Below, in pieces: positions 1 through 8,225 of a stretch of DNA of 64,000 bases; position 1 is the stretch's first letter, and every line of letters starts with the position of its first letter. The stretch covers positions 1-64,000 of the forward strand of contig JAFSGE010000005.1 in NCBI GenBank assembly GCA_017434885.1. Reading direction: 5' to 3'. The position numbers and the translations under genes are program-made. A model generated the notes under the pieces. That model did not search any database and was not told where the DNA came from. It saw only the letters and a list, made by a program, of their open reading frames with translations. The stretch comes from Lachnospiraceae bacterium. GTDB taxonomy: Bacteria; Bacillota; Clostridia; Lachnospirales; Lachnospiraceae.

Positions 1-73
1 AAACAATAAATAGCGTATATGCTTTTAGTTTTTCTCTGTTCACGTCAAGATAATTAAATAGACTTGTCTGCAT
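1..73 (-). CDS. N-terminal fragment of an unidentified protein, cut by window edge
   Basis: An ATG at 73 (reading leftward) is preceded by AGGAG with a 7-base spacer and opens 24 codons (MQTSLFNYLDVNREK...) that run off the window. It follows the folA-flavodoxin-membrane protein operon on the same strand after a 123-base gap, so it may belong to it or start a new unit. The fragment is too short to assign a family. The start is supported only by the ribosome site and the open frame. Confidence 0.45.
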   Translation of the reverse strand, partial: MQTSLFNYLDVNREKLKAYTLFIV

Positions 74-196
74 AGGGTTTCTCCTTTTATAAACGCATGG
101 TTTAGCTTTAAATATAAATTAACCGATAATCCCGTATTATCCTACAAAAATTATATCTCTCCCTCCAGTTTTTCTCTCTCCAATGTCACAATTTCC

Positions 197-503
197 TCAT
201 TTCTTGTCACGTTTCGACAAAACAAGCAACCTACATCCAAGCACAAACACCGCACCGCCCAGAATTACAAATCCACCGCCACCAGTAATTATGATGCAAG
301 TTCTTAAAAAACGTAATCATACCAAGAATGCAAAGAAATGCCAACACATCCATTAACACAAAATAAATCATTCCTTTATTTTCTAAAACATTTATCCAAA
401 ATGCAGCATAGGATGTCCTGTCAACAAGTCCCCAGATTCTATGCAAATGGAACACTCCGAAAAACAGGAAAAACCACGGTTCATAGCAATATATTTTCTT
501 CAT
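197..503 (-). pseudogene. small integral membrane protein with a one-base frameshift
   Basis: The frame from 503 encodes a polytopic protein (MKKIYCYEPWFFLFF..., hydrophobic segments near residues 9-20 and 45-65) and stops after 90 codons. Removing one T from the TTT at 269-271 joins NYWWRWI to VILGGAVFVLGC, a third membrane segment ending RLLVLSKRDKK at a TGA at 197-199. The join preserves protein character perfectly, so I infer a real or sequencing frameshift rather than a 90-residue protein. The start codon overlaps the flavodoxin stop by four bases (translational coupling). Function unknown. Confidence 0.65.
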
Positions 504-991
504 CCCTGCTCACACTTCCGGCAAAATTCTTCTATCATTACATCATTTTCCGGATTTTCTTTATCCTTCGGGTCAACCAGAATAAGCTCTGCAAGAAAAG
601 CATCCACGCCAATAAACTTCCTCATTTTCTCGATTGCTTTATCTGCACCGCCTCCGCTAAAACAGGTAAATACGGCAATCTTCTTATCGGTAATGTTCCT
701 GTTTTTGCTTAAAAAGGTTTTGATTGGCGGTGCAAAACTACTTGCCCAAATAGGTGTTCCGATTATGATTGTGTCATATTGTTCTGCTTGAAAGTCATAA
801 GGTAACAGTTCAGGCTCTTCACCCATAACCGCACTTTTTCCTCCCCAAAAGAATTTTTTTACTCCCTTATCGGGATATGCCTTTACGGGTTCAATTCTGA
901 TTACATCAGTTTCCAATTTTTTCGCAATTTTCTCTGCCGCAAATTCTGTATTTCCTGACATGGAATAATATATAATCGCAGTCCTCATCAC
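500..991 (-). CDS. flavodoxin-like protein
   Basis: 163 residues. The N-terminus has the flavodoxin phosphate-binding loop (IIYYSMSGNTEFAAEKIA, residues 5-22), then the FMN-contacting segment IIIGTPIWASSFAPPIKTFL near residues 75-95 and a CFSGGGADK loop near 110. This fits the flavodoxin family of FMN-binding electron carriers, or NADPH-quinone-reductase-like flavodoxins; the physiological partner cannot be told. It overlaps the dihydrofolate reductase gene upstream and the membrane protein downstream by ATGA-type junctions, so all three are one cistron group. Cytosolic, no signal peptide. Confidence 0.85.
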   Translation of the reverse strand: MMRTAIIYYSMSGNTEFAAEKIAKKLETDVIRIEPVKAYPDKGVKKFFWGGKSAVMGEEPELLPYDFQAEQYDTIIIGTPIWASSFAPPIKTFLSKNRNITDKKIAVFTCFSGGGADKAIEKMRKFIGVDAFLAELILVDPKDKENPENDVMIEEFCRKCEQG

Positions 992-1470
992 AGTTCTCCT
1001 TTATTTTTTCTGGTATATGTCACATAAGTATATGGAATTTCCCCTTCATGCCGCTGGTTAATCTCTTTCTCAAACAACAACTCATCAAAGGTCGGGAAAT
1101 AAGTATCTCCCTCTATTTCACAGTCAATTTCTGTAATGTACATCTTTTCAACTAAAGGAAGGGCTTCCGCATAAATTCTTCCCCCACCGGAAATATACAC
1201 ATCCTTATCGCCTGCCAGTTTGAGTGCTTCTGCCAGAGATTTCGCAGTCATACAGTTTTCGGCATCAAAATTCTTGGTATTTGATACCACAATAGTTGTT
1301 CTATTAGGAAGCGGCTTCCCGATTTCTTCATAAGAACGTCTTCCCATTATTACAACATTTCCCAATGTCAGTTCCCTGAAACGTTTCTGTTCACCCTTTA
1401 TTTTCCAAGGAATACATCCCTTATTTCCTATGACCTGATTCTTGGCATATGCCACTATAAGTGCTATCAT
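988..1470 (-). CDS. dihydrofolate reductase, DfrF-like
   Basis: 160 residues. Dihydrofolate reductase reduces dihydrofolate to tetrahydrofolate with NADPH. Seen: N-terminal IALIVAYAKNQVIGNKG, the substrate helix IPWKIKGEQKRFRELT with the acidic residue (E) where the usual D/E27 sits, the NADPH-binding GNVVIMGRRSYEEIG, and YISGGGRIYAEAL. The KIKGEQK/FRELT wording recalls the trimethoprim-insensitive DfrF/DfrK group rather than typical chromosomal enzymes (LPEDLKRF); that comparison is from memory. The start is ATG at 1470 after GAGGATGAG. First gene of a coupled operon with flavodoxin. The promoter must lie in the 40 bases upstream or further back behind the Rpn remnant. Confidence 0.88.
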   Translation of the reverse strand: MIALIVAYAKNQVIGNKGCIPWKIKGEQKRFRELTLGNVVIMGRRSYEEIGKPLPNRTTIVVSNTKNFDAENCMTAKSLAEALKLAGDKDVYISGGGRIYAEALPLVEKMYITEIDCEIEGDTYFPTFDELLFEKEINQRHEGEIPYTYVTYTRKNKGEL

Positions 1471-1511
1471 TTTTTCTCATCCTCTTTGCTTACTTAATCA
1501 TGTCGCTGAAA

Positions 1512-1906
1512 TTATTTTTCCAACAATTTCTTCGCTTCTTCATAACGTTCAACAGATGAGCCGATTGCCTGACATGCCGCTTCTAACGAAATGCCCAAAT
1601 TGTTAATTAGGTTATTAATATTTTCAATCAAATTTCCTGCATGACCTTCCGCACGTCCTTCTGCACGTCCTTCTGCATGCCCCTTTATTCTTATTTCCTC
1701 AAATTCTTTTTCAAAATCTTCCCGGAATAATTCCTTCAATGCCTGACACATACTCTTTGCCTCCCTAAACGTTTCACTATTTGCACTTACTATCAGTTCC
1801 ATCACTGACTGATACAGCCCTTCATTCTGATGTTTCTCATATTCACTCACAATCTTTTTAGCCGTTTCCACTTCTTTGATATCATCAGTTAGGTATCGTA
1901 ACCCAT
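1512..1906 (-). pseudogene. Rpn-family nuclease, internally deleted copy
   Basis: The frame from a GTG at 1871 encodes 119 residues (ETAKKIVSEYEKHQNEGLYQ...) matching the C-terminal half of the intact nuclease gene at 32199-33119. Directly upstream a well-placed ribosome site and ATG (1904-1906) give MGYDT then stop. The sequence GGTTAC at 1898-1903 marks a junction: the gene's third codon is fused to the codons for RYLTDDIKE, out of frame. The whole PD-(D/E)XK catalytic half is missing. The tail carries GHAEGRAEGRAEGHAG repeats followed by an asparagine/isoleucine-rich helix (NLIENINNLINNLG). Almost certainly nonfunctional as a nuclease. Confidence 0.8.
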
Positions 1907-1910
1907 TACA

Positions 1911-2113
1911 CCCTCCTTTTATTTAGGAGCTTCATCTTCTTTTAGAAACTCCTGCTGTTTGTTTGGAATTAAGCACGAATTTCTGAAAGATACAGATGAA
2001 TATCTGTAATGAATTAATTACACGAAAGATAATGCTATCTTCCGCTCTGATATGTTTTTAGAAAATCTTGCTTATCAATATGATAGCACTAAATATACGG
2101 AAATGCAACTTTA
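1911..2113 (-). repeat. Rpn leader repeat, family A copy 1
   Basis: About 200 bases upstream of the deleted Rpn gene, repeated with high identity at 5312-5516 and 33122-33326. Just before the ribosome site it has a hairpin (1926-1952) with arms GGAGTTTC and GAAGCTCC on the minus strand. The other copies have GAAACTCC, so the C-to-T difference keeps a G-T wobble pair, which argues for a conserved RNA structure. The left part must hold the promoter, not clearly resolved. Confidence 0.75.
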
Positions 2114-2115
2114 TG

Positions 2116-2200
2116 TTGTATATATAATTTTCTCACTTACTATTTTTTGTGATATTTTTGGTTATTATTTCGGATTGCAAATCATTTAATCCAATCTTCC
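2116..2200. repeat. 85-base 3'-end repeat shared with 30492-30576
   Basis: The last codons of the epimerase gene (ending EDWIK) and about 65 bases of downstream sequence match, with few differences, the last codons and downstream sequence of the IspD-like gene at 30558. Similarity stops abruptly after TCTTCC inside the coding sequence. Confidence 0.75.
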
Positions 2201-3225
2201 ACTACACACCTTAACCCCTCCGGCATGTGTACCTGAGCCTTCCAATCAAGAGCCTCTAACTTGGACGCATCCAACATTGCCTTAGTGGCAGTGGAATATC
2301 CTTTGCGTTCCGCTTCATCCGGCAAGTCAAAAACCACTTTAGTGCCGGCAATCTCTGCCAAAGTTTCTGCAAGCTCCTTCAACGTAATATCCGACTCTTT
2401 ATCCGCTACATTGTAGGCCTCACCCGGCTGTCCAAGTAGCATTGCATACAAAATTCCCGTCACGGCATCTGTCACAAATGAATAGGAGTACTTCTGTGTG
2501 CCTTCACTTTTCAGCACAATATCCTCACCTGCTGCCGCCTTCTTGATAAATTGGGAAATTGCTTTAGTATCCGATGCAAGCATGGTAGGCCCATAACACC
2601 TGCTGAGTCTGGGAATCACAAAATCAAGATCATAGGTCTGCTTATATGCATTACACAAGGTTTCTCCAAGGCGTTTGCTCTCCGGATAACCGGCACGTAA
2701 TGTATTGCAATCAATATATCCCAAATACTGCTCGTCAAATTTTTCCACATCTCCACGGTTCTCTCCGTATACTTCCACCGAGGAAACAAAGCAAAACTGC
2801 TTTGCGCTATGAGCAACCGCATAATCAAGCAAATTCTTGGTTCCAAGTACATTAGAGGTAATGGTTCCCACAGAATCCTGCGAATACTGCAAAGGATGAG
2901 TGTTACTTGCCGCATGAATAATATAATCAGCCTGTCCGCACTCAGGAATTGCCTCATTCACATCACAAGACATATAGGTAAAATATGTATTATCCCAATA
3001 TGACGCAAAACGCTCCCTTGCTTTAGCTTCATTTCGGCTGAGAGCAATTATACGAATTTCATTGCCGTTTTTTGCTATCGTTTCATTATAATGCATAAGC
3101 ACGTCTATCATACACTTGCCGATCATACCGGTAGCTCCGGAAAGCATAATAGTTTTCCCGATTACTTTTTCCCACGGTAGTGATAACGCAACCACTTTTT
3201 CTATTTCCTGCTGATATTTATCCAT
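2182..3225 (-). CDS. NAD-dependent epimerase/dehydratase (extended SDR)
   Basis: 347 residues. The N-terminal Rossmann fold has GATGMIGKCMID (residues 30-41, GxxGxxG) and the catalytic YxxxK as YPESK near residue 180, with the serine of FVSSVEVYGE upstream. This is the family that epimerises, dehydrates or reduces nucleotide sugars. The substrate cannot be read from sequence. An N-terminal extension of about 25 residues precedes the fold. It closes the leftmost glycan operon behind a DUF4422 gene (60-base gap). Its last five codons and 3' flank duplicate those of the IspD-like gene at 30.6 kb. Confidence 0.85.
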   Translation of the reverse strand: MDKYQQEIEKVVALSLPWEKVIGKTIMLSGATGMIGKCMIDVLMHYNETIAKNGNEIRIIALSRNEAKARERFASYWDNTYFTYMSCDVNEAIPECGQADYIIHAASNTHPLQYSQDSVGTITSNVLGTKNLLDYAVAHSAKQFCFVSSVEVYGENRGDVEKFDEQYLGYIDCNTLRAGYPESKRLGETLCNAYKQTYDLDFVIPRLSRCYGPTMLASDTKAISQFIKKAAAGEDIVLKSEGTQKYSYSFVTDAVTGILYAMLLGQPGEAYNVADKESDITLKELAETLAEIAGTKVVFDLPDEAERKGYSTATKAMLDASKLEALDWKAQVHMPEGLRCVVEDWIK

Positions 3226-3285
3226 ATCTATCCTGTCCTTCTTTCAGTAACATCAGGCAATTCCTGTTGTTCGCATTCACCGCAA

Positions 3286-4338
3286 CTAAATTAACATCAA
3301 TCGCCCCGTATGCGCAATTTTCAATTTATCTGCATTTGCCATGAAATAAAGCGTTGTCAGATTCTCACCCAAATAGCCGATGTACCTGTCGGCACGCTCA
3401 CTTCCCTTTGGCACGCTAAGTTCCTCTGTCCTTTGAAGAATCGGAAACAGCCAGTTACAGTAATCCTTAAATACCCTTTCCTTTGCAACGAGCATATTGT
3501 AATTATAAAAGAACTGCTTTTCAAAAATTTCAGGCAGCTTTGCCGCATATTCCGGCGCCAATTCCTCAAGTGCCTTGAGCATGGCATCCCAGTCCTGTTG
3601 TTTCAAATACCGTTTATGATGCTCCCCAATATTCGGATAATGTACAGTAGGATAAGGCAAAACTACATCTATATCATTCTCACGAATCCTAAGCAAATCT
3701 TCTTCCTTTATATCCAACATGCGCCTGTAATGAAAAAGCCCCATATAATCACTGCTCATATGTTTGCCAATCCAATACATAGCAGTGAGTTCACTGTAAT
3801 TTACATTCTTTTCGGAAATATTCTCTCCCATGTTATCCCTAAGCTCTGCCACTTGGATATCGGTCAATGCTGCACCTGCCTGCACAGGGTTTACATAACT
3901 TGGCATATCGTAGTTTCCGTTAAGCTGTCTGTCCTTGTAAAATTTAGACATTCCCACAAACAGCTCTGCTTTTTCTGTCCCTTGCGGAAAGCCTGAAAGA
4001 ACCGCAAATTGACCGGTCTTGGCATAAAACTCACGCATAAGTTCAGCCTCTGTCACAGAATCAATGCAAATGTAGTCTTTAAATCCTTTCTCTTCCAATC
4101 CGACAATAATCTCAGCATGAAAGTTCTCCGGCACTGCAACAAGTACCTTACAATCTTTATTTCTGTTTCGTTCATATGCTTCAAGCGTCATAACCGAAAC
4201 GCCATCTACTTCCACCGGATTTCCTTTCATATCACTGACCACAAAAGCCGTAATTTTCACATCCGGATATAAAGTTTTCAATGCATAATATACGCTTACA
4301 GCAACCATTTGGGCGCCATAGATGACAACCTGTTTCAT
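3286..4338 (-). CDS. DUF4422 glycosyltransferase-like protein with N-terminal Rossmann module
   Basis: 350 residues in two parts. Residues 1-100 form the recurring Rossmann-like module of this island (VVIYGAQMVAVSVYYAL, ... VLVAVPENFHAEI). Residues 125-350 are a DUF4422 domain with its hallmarks GAALTDIQVAEL, NISEKNVNYSELTAMYW and GLFHYRRML. DUF4422 proteins occur in capsule and LPS-type loci and are treated as glycosyltransferases; the donor and acceptor are unknown. Cytosolic, no membrane segment. A second, longer DUF4422 gene lies at 5706-6887. Confidence 0.75.
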   Translation of the reverse strand: MKQVVIYGAQMVAVSVYYALKTLYPDVKITAFVVSDMKGNPVEVDGVSVMTLEAYERNRNKDCKVLVAVPENFHAEIIVGLEEKGFKDYICIDSVTEAELMREFYAKTGQFAVLSGFPQGTEKAELFVGMSKFYKDRQLNGNYDMPSYVNPVQAGAALTDIQVAELRDNMGENISEKNVNYSELTAMYWIGKHMSSDYMGLFHYRRMLDIKEEDLLRIRENDIDVVLPYPTVHYPNIGEHHKRYLKQQDWDAMLKALEELAPEYAAKLPEIFEKQFFYNYNMLVAKERVFKDYCNWLFPILQRTEELSVPKGSERADRYIGYLGENLTTLYFMANADKLKIAHTGRLMLI

Positions 4339-4368
4339 TCAGAAAGCTCCTTGTAAATATTTTCTATG

Positions 4369-4607
4369 TTATATTTCGGCATTGTCGGTGTTCCTCTTTA
4401 CGTTTATCTGCCTGCATTGCTTCTTGATTCCACCTTTTTCCATAATCATCTCACAGATTATTTCCACCTGGTCGAATCCCTGTTTTTTTAATTCATCTTT
4501 TGCCCGGTTGATTGCGCCTGCAAATCCATTTACCATAGCATCAAACCGCTTCATCATCATTCGCATCTTATCCCGTCAATCTCAACAAAAACAGATAGAC
4601 GTCTCAT
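4369..4607 (-). pseudogene. remnant of a HipA-type kinase toxin gene
   Basis: Immediately after the HipB-like gene an ATG (4605-4607) opens MRRLSVFVEIDGIRCE and then stops, which resembles a HipA N-terminus. In another frame and abutting it, MMMKRFDAMVNGFAGAI...RAKDELKKQGF continues for 65 residues, like the far C-terminus of such a protein. The entire kinase core between is missing, so a large out-of-frame deletion is inferred. HipA identity rests on context and remembered termini, not on catalytic motifs. Confidence 0.5.
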
Positions 4608-4611
4608 ATCG

Positions 4612-4824
4612 TCATCCCCTTCTTTCAACCAGCAAATCCATCCCCAAAATATTTATTAACCGAATTGTTTTTTCAATCTCTGCTGTTGGTTTTCCCCGTT
4701 CCAAATCAGAGATGAATGTCACAGACAAACCCGTAAATTCAGACAAATATGCCTGTGTATAACTTAATTCTTTTCTTCTCGCCCTAATAGCCTGACCCAA
4801 GGATTTTGAATCTGATATTTTCAT
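4612..4824 (-). CDS. HipB-like XRE-family antitoxin/repressor
   Basis: 70 residues, a single helix-turn-helix domain: SLGQAIRARRKELSYTQAYLSE (helices 1-2), then SVTFISDLERGKPTAEIEKTIRLINILG. The tail MDLLVERRG is typical of HipB-type antitoxins. The start is ATG at 4824 behind GGAGG. Its promoter contains three copies of a perfect palindrome, so it very likely represses itself. The partner toxin downstream is reduced to end fragments, leaving an orphan antitoxin. Small size and intact domain suggest it is still functional as a DNA-binding protein. Confidence 0.8.
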   Translation of the reverse strand: MKISDSKSLGQAIRARRKELSYTQAYLSEFTGLSVTFISDLERGKPTAEIEKTIRLINILGMDLLVERRG

Positions 4825-4840
4825 AAGTCCTCCACTATAT

Positions 4841-4932
4841 GCCGTTCGGCTAAAATCATTCCAGATACAAAATATTATGCCGAACGGCTAATTCTATTTC
4901 AAATTATAGTATTAGCCGTTCGGCTGTGTCAA
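4841..4932 (-). promoter_or_regulatory. hipB promoter with three palindromic operators
   Basis: On the minus strand TTGACA (4927-4932), an 18-base spacer and TATAAT (4903-4908) form a consensus promoter. The palindrome AGCCGAACGGCT lies inside the spacer (4914-4925). GCCGTTCGGC recurs at 4879-4888 just downstream of the -10 and at 4841-4850 before the ribosome site. The placement is that of an autorepressed promoter. Confidence 0.85.
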
Positions 4933-4938
4933 TACTCA

Positions 4939-5309
4939 TTATTCCTCCAACAGTTTCTTTGCCTCTTCATAACTTTCAACCGATGAACCAATTGCCTGAC
5001 ATGCGTTTTCTAATGAAATGCCCAAGTTATTAATGAGATTATTAATATTTTCAATTAAATTTCCTGCGTGTCCCTTCGCGTACTCTTTTACTCTTATTGT
5101 TTCAAATTCTTTTTGAAAATCTTCCCGGAACAATTCCTTCAATGCCTGACACATACTCTTTGCCTCCCTAAACGTTTCACTATTTGCACTTACTATCAAT
5201 TCCATCACTGACTGATAAAGCCCTTCATTTTGATGCTTCTCATATTCATTTACAATCTTTTTCGCTGTTTCCACTTCTTTGATATCATCAGTTAGGTATT
5301 GTAACCCAC
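4939..5309 (-). pseudogene. Rpn-family nuclease, internally deleted copy with same junction as at 1.9 kb
   Basis: Encodes 111 residues from a GTG at 5274, matching the C-terminal half of the intact gene at 32199-33119 and nearly identical in plan to the copy at 1512-1906. The original GTG start (5307-5309) survives behind its ribosome site but reads into a stop. GGTTAC (5301-5306) is the same deletion junction as in the first copy. The tail lacks the GRAEGRAEG repeats and has a single KGHAG, followed by the same NLIENINNLINNLG helix. Its stop lies six bases left of the hipB -35. Confidence 0.8.
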
Positions 5310-5311
5310 TG

Positions 5312-5516
5312 CATCCTCCTTTTTATTTGGAGTTTCATCTTCCTTTAGAAACTCCTGCTGTTTGTTTGGAATTAAGCACGAATTTCTGAAAGATACAGAT
5401 GAATATCTGTAATGAATTAGTTACACGAAAGATAATACTATCTTCCGCTCTGATATGTTTTTAGAAAATCTTGCTTATCAGTATGATAGCACTAAATATA
5501 CGATAATGCAACTTTT
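5312..5516 (-). repeat. Rpn leader repeat, family A copy 2
   Basis: Copy of the leader at 1911-2113 and 33122-33326. The hairpin before the ribosome site is at 5329-5355 (arms GGAGTTTC/GAAACTCC). Confidence 0.75.
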
Positions 5517-5541
5517 TATACGTCAGGATTTCATCCAAAGC

Positions 5542-5606
5542 AAAAACGGATAGCAACTTGCACAAACACAACTTTTTGCGTTTGTTTCACGTCATTACCC
5601 GTTTTT
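5542..5606 (-). terminator. T-family hairpin 1, downstream of the DUF4422/GT2 operon
   Basis: Outer arms AAAAACGG/CCGTTTTT flank the conserved inner text GATAGCAACTTGCACAAACA (plus strand). On the minus strand it ends in a T-run and lies 100-165 bases after the stop at 5706, as expected of an intrinsic terminator. Related copies occur near 12.0, 29.3, 30.4, 33.4 and 44.1 kb. This copy is the most diverged in its second half. Confidence 0.65.
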
Positions 5607-5705
5607 ATACTATATTTTGTATACAGAACATTTCCAATGTCCCTTTTTCGTTTATATTTTTAGCACATTTGCCATTGCTTCATATCATATCAAATCCAAC
5701 CATGC

Positions 5706-6887
5706 CTACCAATATCTCTTAAGATTTGAAAACGTAATTCTATAATCTTCATGATGCTTCATAAAATAAATTGTTGTCACATGCTCTGAAAGCCAACAGC
5801 GCTTCTGTTTTGTTCCCTCGTAATCCTTCATGCGTTCTTCCACTTCATCTATTACAGAAAAAGCAAACTCGCAATAGCTTTCTACAATTTCACGCTTTGC
5901 AATGAAAATATTGTTGGGATAAAAAATCGGATGCTTTGCACACCAACATGCTGTTTCATAATACTCCGGATGCTTTTCCTTAATCACCTGCAGCATCATT
6001 TCATAATATGCCTTCTCTCCCCAGTTCAAATAATAGCCTGACAAGTCAGGATATACCAAAGCCGGCATAGGCAAAACCGCGTCTGCCTCATCCTCCCAAA
6101 GATACTTCCATACAATATCCGATTCAAACTGTCTTCTGTAATGACAAATACCGGAATAATCCAAATCAGTATTTTTCCATAGCCAGTACAGCCCTGTCAT
6201 TTCATTATAATAGGCATTCTTGGCAGAGATATTAACACCATCAGCGTCCGTCACTTCTGCAACACGTACATCTGTCAACGCGGCTCCTGCCTGCAAGGGC
6301 GTCACCCACGCCCGCTCTGCTCTTTCCTCAGAAAGCTTCACATCCTGCGCGCACTGCACCATATATGTCATTGCCGAAACGCCTGTCTGCTTCTGGTCAA
6401 ATACATTACTATCACCCGAAAGCATATCAGTCATTTGAAATTCCTTGCCAAGCTGTGCATAATAATATTTCATAAAATCAGCTATCAGAATCCGTTCCAT
6501 TACATCATTTAAATAAAAAATGTTGTGAAAAGGCGTGCTGCTTAAAGACAATGCTATCTCATCATGATAATGCTCCATGGCAACAACAAGTACCGCAGAC
6601 TTATCACACTCACCCTTTTTGACATCCGACATCTCTACATAATCCTGTAATACATAAACGGGAATACCGTCAATCCGCTCCGGATTGTCAACACTTTCAC
6701 GGTTTCCTTGCATCCCCGTCACCAAAAAGCACTCCGGCCTTGGCATGGTAAGAAAACCCATATTTAACATTTGAATCAGTTCTTTTGCCCGATTTCCCGC
6801 ACTATACACATACAATCTCGGAAAATCATTCAGTTTTTTCAAAAGCAACCTTAAATTTTCTCTCTCTTGCTGATAAATCTTGTCCAT
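5706..6887 (-). CDS. DUF4422 glycosyltransferase-like protein with N-terminal Rossmann module
   Basis: 393 residues from the ATG at 6887, chosen because GGAG sits six bases before it; in-frame starts upstream to 6923 have poorer sites. Residues 20-145 resemble the island's Rossmann module (LYVYSAGNRAKELIQML, AVLVVAMEHYHDEIA). Residues 190-390 are DUF4422: GAALTDVRVAEVTDADGVNI, KNAYYNEMTGLYWLWKN, GICHYRRQFE and a C-terminal STYFMK-like EHVTTIYFMKHH. Probably a glycosyltransferase acting on an activated sugar in the cytosol. Translationally close (about 45 bases) to the GT2 gene upstream, same operon. Confidence 0.75.
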   Translation of the reverse strand: MDKIYQQERENLRLLLKKLNDFPRLYVYSAGNRAKELIQMLNMGFLTMPRPECFLVTGMQGNRESVDNPERIDGIPVYVLQDYVEMSDVKKGECDKSAVLVVAMEHYHDEIALSLSSTPFHNIFYLNDVMERILIADFMKYYYAQLGKEFQMTDMLSGDSNVFDQKQTGVSAMTYMVQCAQDVKLSEERAERAWVTPLQAGAALTDVRVAEVTDADGVNISAKNAYYNEMTGLYWLWKNTDLDYSGICHYRRQFESDIVWKYLWEDEADAVLPMPALVYPDLSGYYLNWGEKAYYEMMLQVIKEKHPEYYETACWCAKHPIFYPNNIFIAKREIVESYCEFAFSVIDEVEERMKDYEGTKQKRCWLSEHVTTIYFMKHHEDYRITFSNLKRYW

Positions 6888-6932
6888 TTCCAACTCCATA
6901 TCCCCCTTAATACCTACAAACACCCTCTACCG

Positions 6933-8198
6933 CTAAGGCAACTTACTCAGAAACACATCATCTACAAATTGATAATTCCTAATTTCTGACTTCTCCAACG
7001 TCTCTTCAATTTCCTCATGAAAATGAGCCCCCAATGTAACATATAACCTCATCTTCTCATCAGAAAAATTCTGAACCGCGACAAGCGGAATTCCATCCAA
7101 CGTCTCTCCGTTGCCTTTCAGGGATGATACCACAATCTGTTTTACTCTATCTTCCAATCCCTGCTTTTGTAAATAACGCAAAAAGGCTTTGGCATACTTT
7201 CCCGCGCCATATAGTGCAATTTCCCCCTGCGTTTTTATTGCTTCGAGCAACCTGCCCTCGTACATCATATCGTCTGCCCCGACAAGCTCTAACATCCGTC
7301 GCAAGGGACGAATCGTATACCTATCATCTAATTTCCAATCACACACTATTTGATTTACCTGAAGAAGCAACTCCAAAATCTGCTTACTGTCTTTGGAAAT
7401 ATTATGATAAATAATTCCGGCATACTCATATTCCAAACGCTTTTGTGTTATTAAAAACAGCTTGTCCAAATCATGCTCTTTTGCAAATATCAGATTATCC
7501 ATCAGTCCATTCAGTAAATCGATTACCCGCTCCTGCGTAAATCGCGCCGCCATTTCCGGCTTACGATAACAATACAAATACGCATCTGCTATCACAAACT
7601 TTCCTGCATAATACATAGCTTTCACCATAAATGGTGGATCTTGAAAGCGCCTGTAATCAGGGAAAAAAATGTTATTTTCTACTATCATTTTTCTTTCAAA
7701 AATAAAATTAATATAATTATAATCAAATTGAAAATCAATATATTGGTATATTTTTTGTTCTTTTAATTCATCCTTCAGCTCCTGAAACAACCCTTCTACT
7801 TTTTCTTCACCATTCTCCAGTCGTTTCAGCATACTTCCGCATACAGACACTCGCTTTTTCTCACACAGTGAAACCATCTTCTCCAAGGCATTTTTATCAA
7901 GATAATAGTCATCCGCATCCAAAAAAACAAGGTACTTCCCCCTTGCTTTTTGTATTCCATGGTTTCTCGCTATCCCTGCGCCTTGATTAGGCTGCTTCAA
8001 CAGCATAATTCTATCATCTTTTCTTATAAATCCTTCAATTATTTTAACCGAATCATCTGTTGAACCATCATCAACACAAATAACCTCAAGTGCTCTTAAT
8101 GTTTGCGTTAAAACACTTTGCAAACAATCTTCTAAATATTGTTCACAATTATATACCGGAATTATTATTGAAACTTTAATCTCTTCATTTACATACAT
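6933..8198 (-). CDS. family 2 glycosyltransferase with C-terminal Rossmann module
   Basis: 421 residues. Residues 8-110 are a GT-A fold of family GT2: VSIIIPVYNCEQYLEDCLQS, ICVDDGSTDDS, and the metal-binding FLDADDYY near residue 95. Residues 330-420 carry the Rossmann-like module (EIALYGAGKYAKAFLRYL, LYVTLGAHFHEEIEETL). The enzyme would transfer a sugar from a nucleotide donor to a growing glycan; the sugar is not predictable. No transmembrane segments, so a soluble or peripheral enzyme. It lies between the membrane-anchored Rossmann protein (8226) and the DUF4422 gene. Confidence 0.88.
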   Translation of the reverse strand: MYVNEEIKVSIIIPVYNCEQYLEDCLQSVLTQTLRALEVICVDDGSTDDSVKIIEGFIRKDDRIMLLKQPNQGAGIARNHGIQKARGKYLVFLDADDYYLDKNALEKMVSLCEKKRVSVCGSMLKRLENGEEKVEGLFQELKDELKEQKIYQYIDFQFDYNYINFIFERKMIVENNIFFPDYRRFQDPPFMVKAMYYAGKFVIADAYLYCYRKPEMAARFTQERVIDLLNGLMDNLIFAKEHDLDKLFLITQKRLEYEYAGIIYHNISKDSKQILELLLQVNQIVCDWKLDDRYTIRPLRRMLELVGADDMMYEGRLLEAIKTQGEIALYGAGKYAKAFLRYLQKQGLEDRVKQIVVSSLKGNGETLDGIPLVAVQNFSDEKMRLYVTLGAHFHEEIEETLEKSEIRNYQFVDDVFLSKLP

Positions 8199-8225
8199 TT
8201 GTTTAAGTTTCCTTATCAGTATCTA

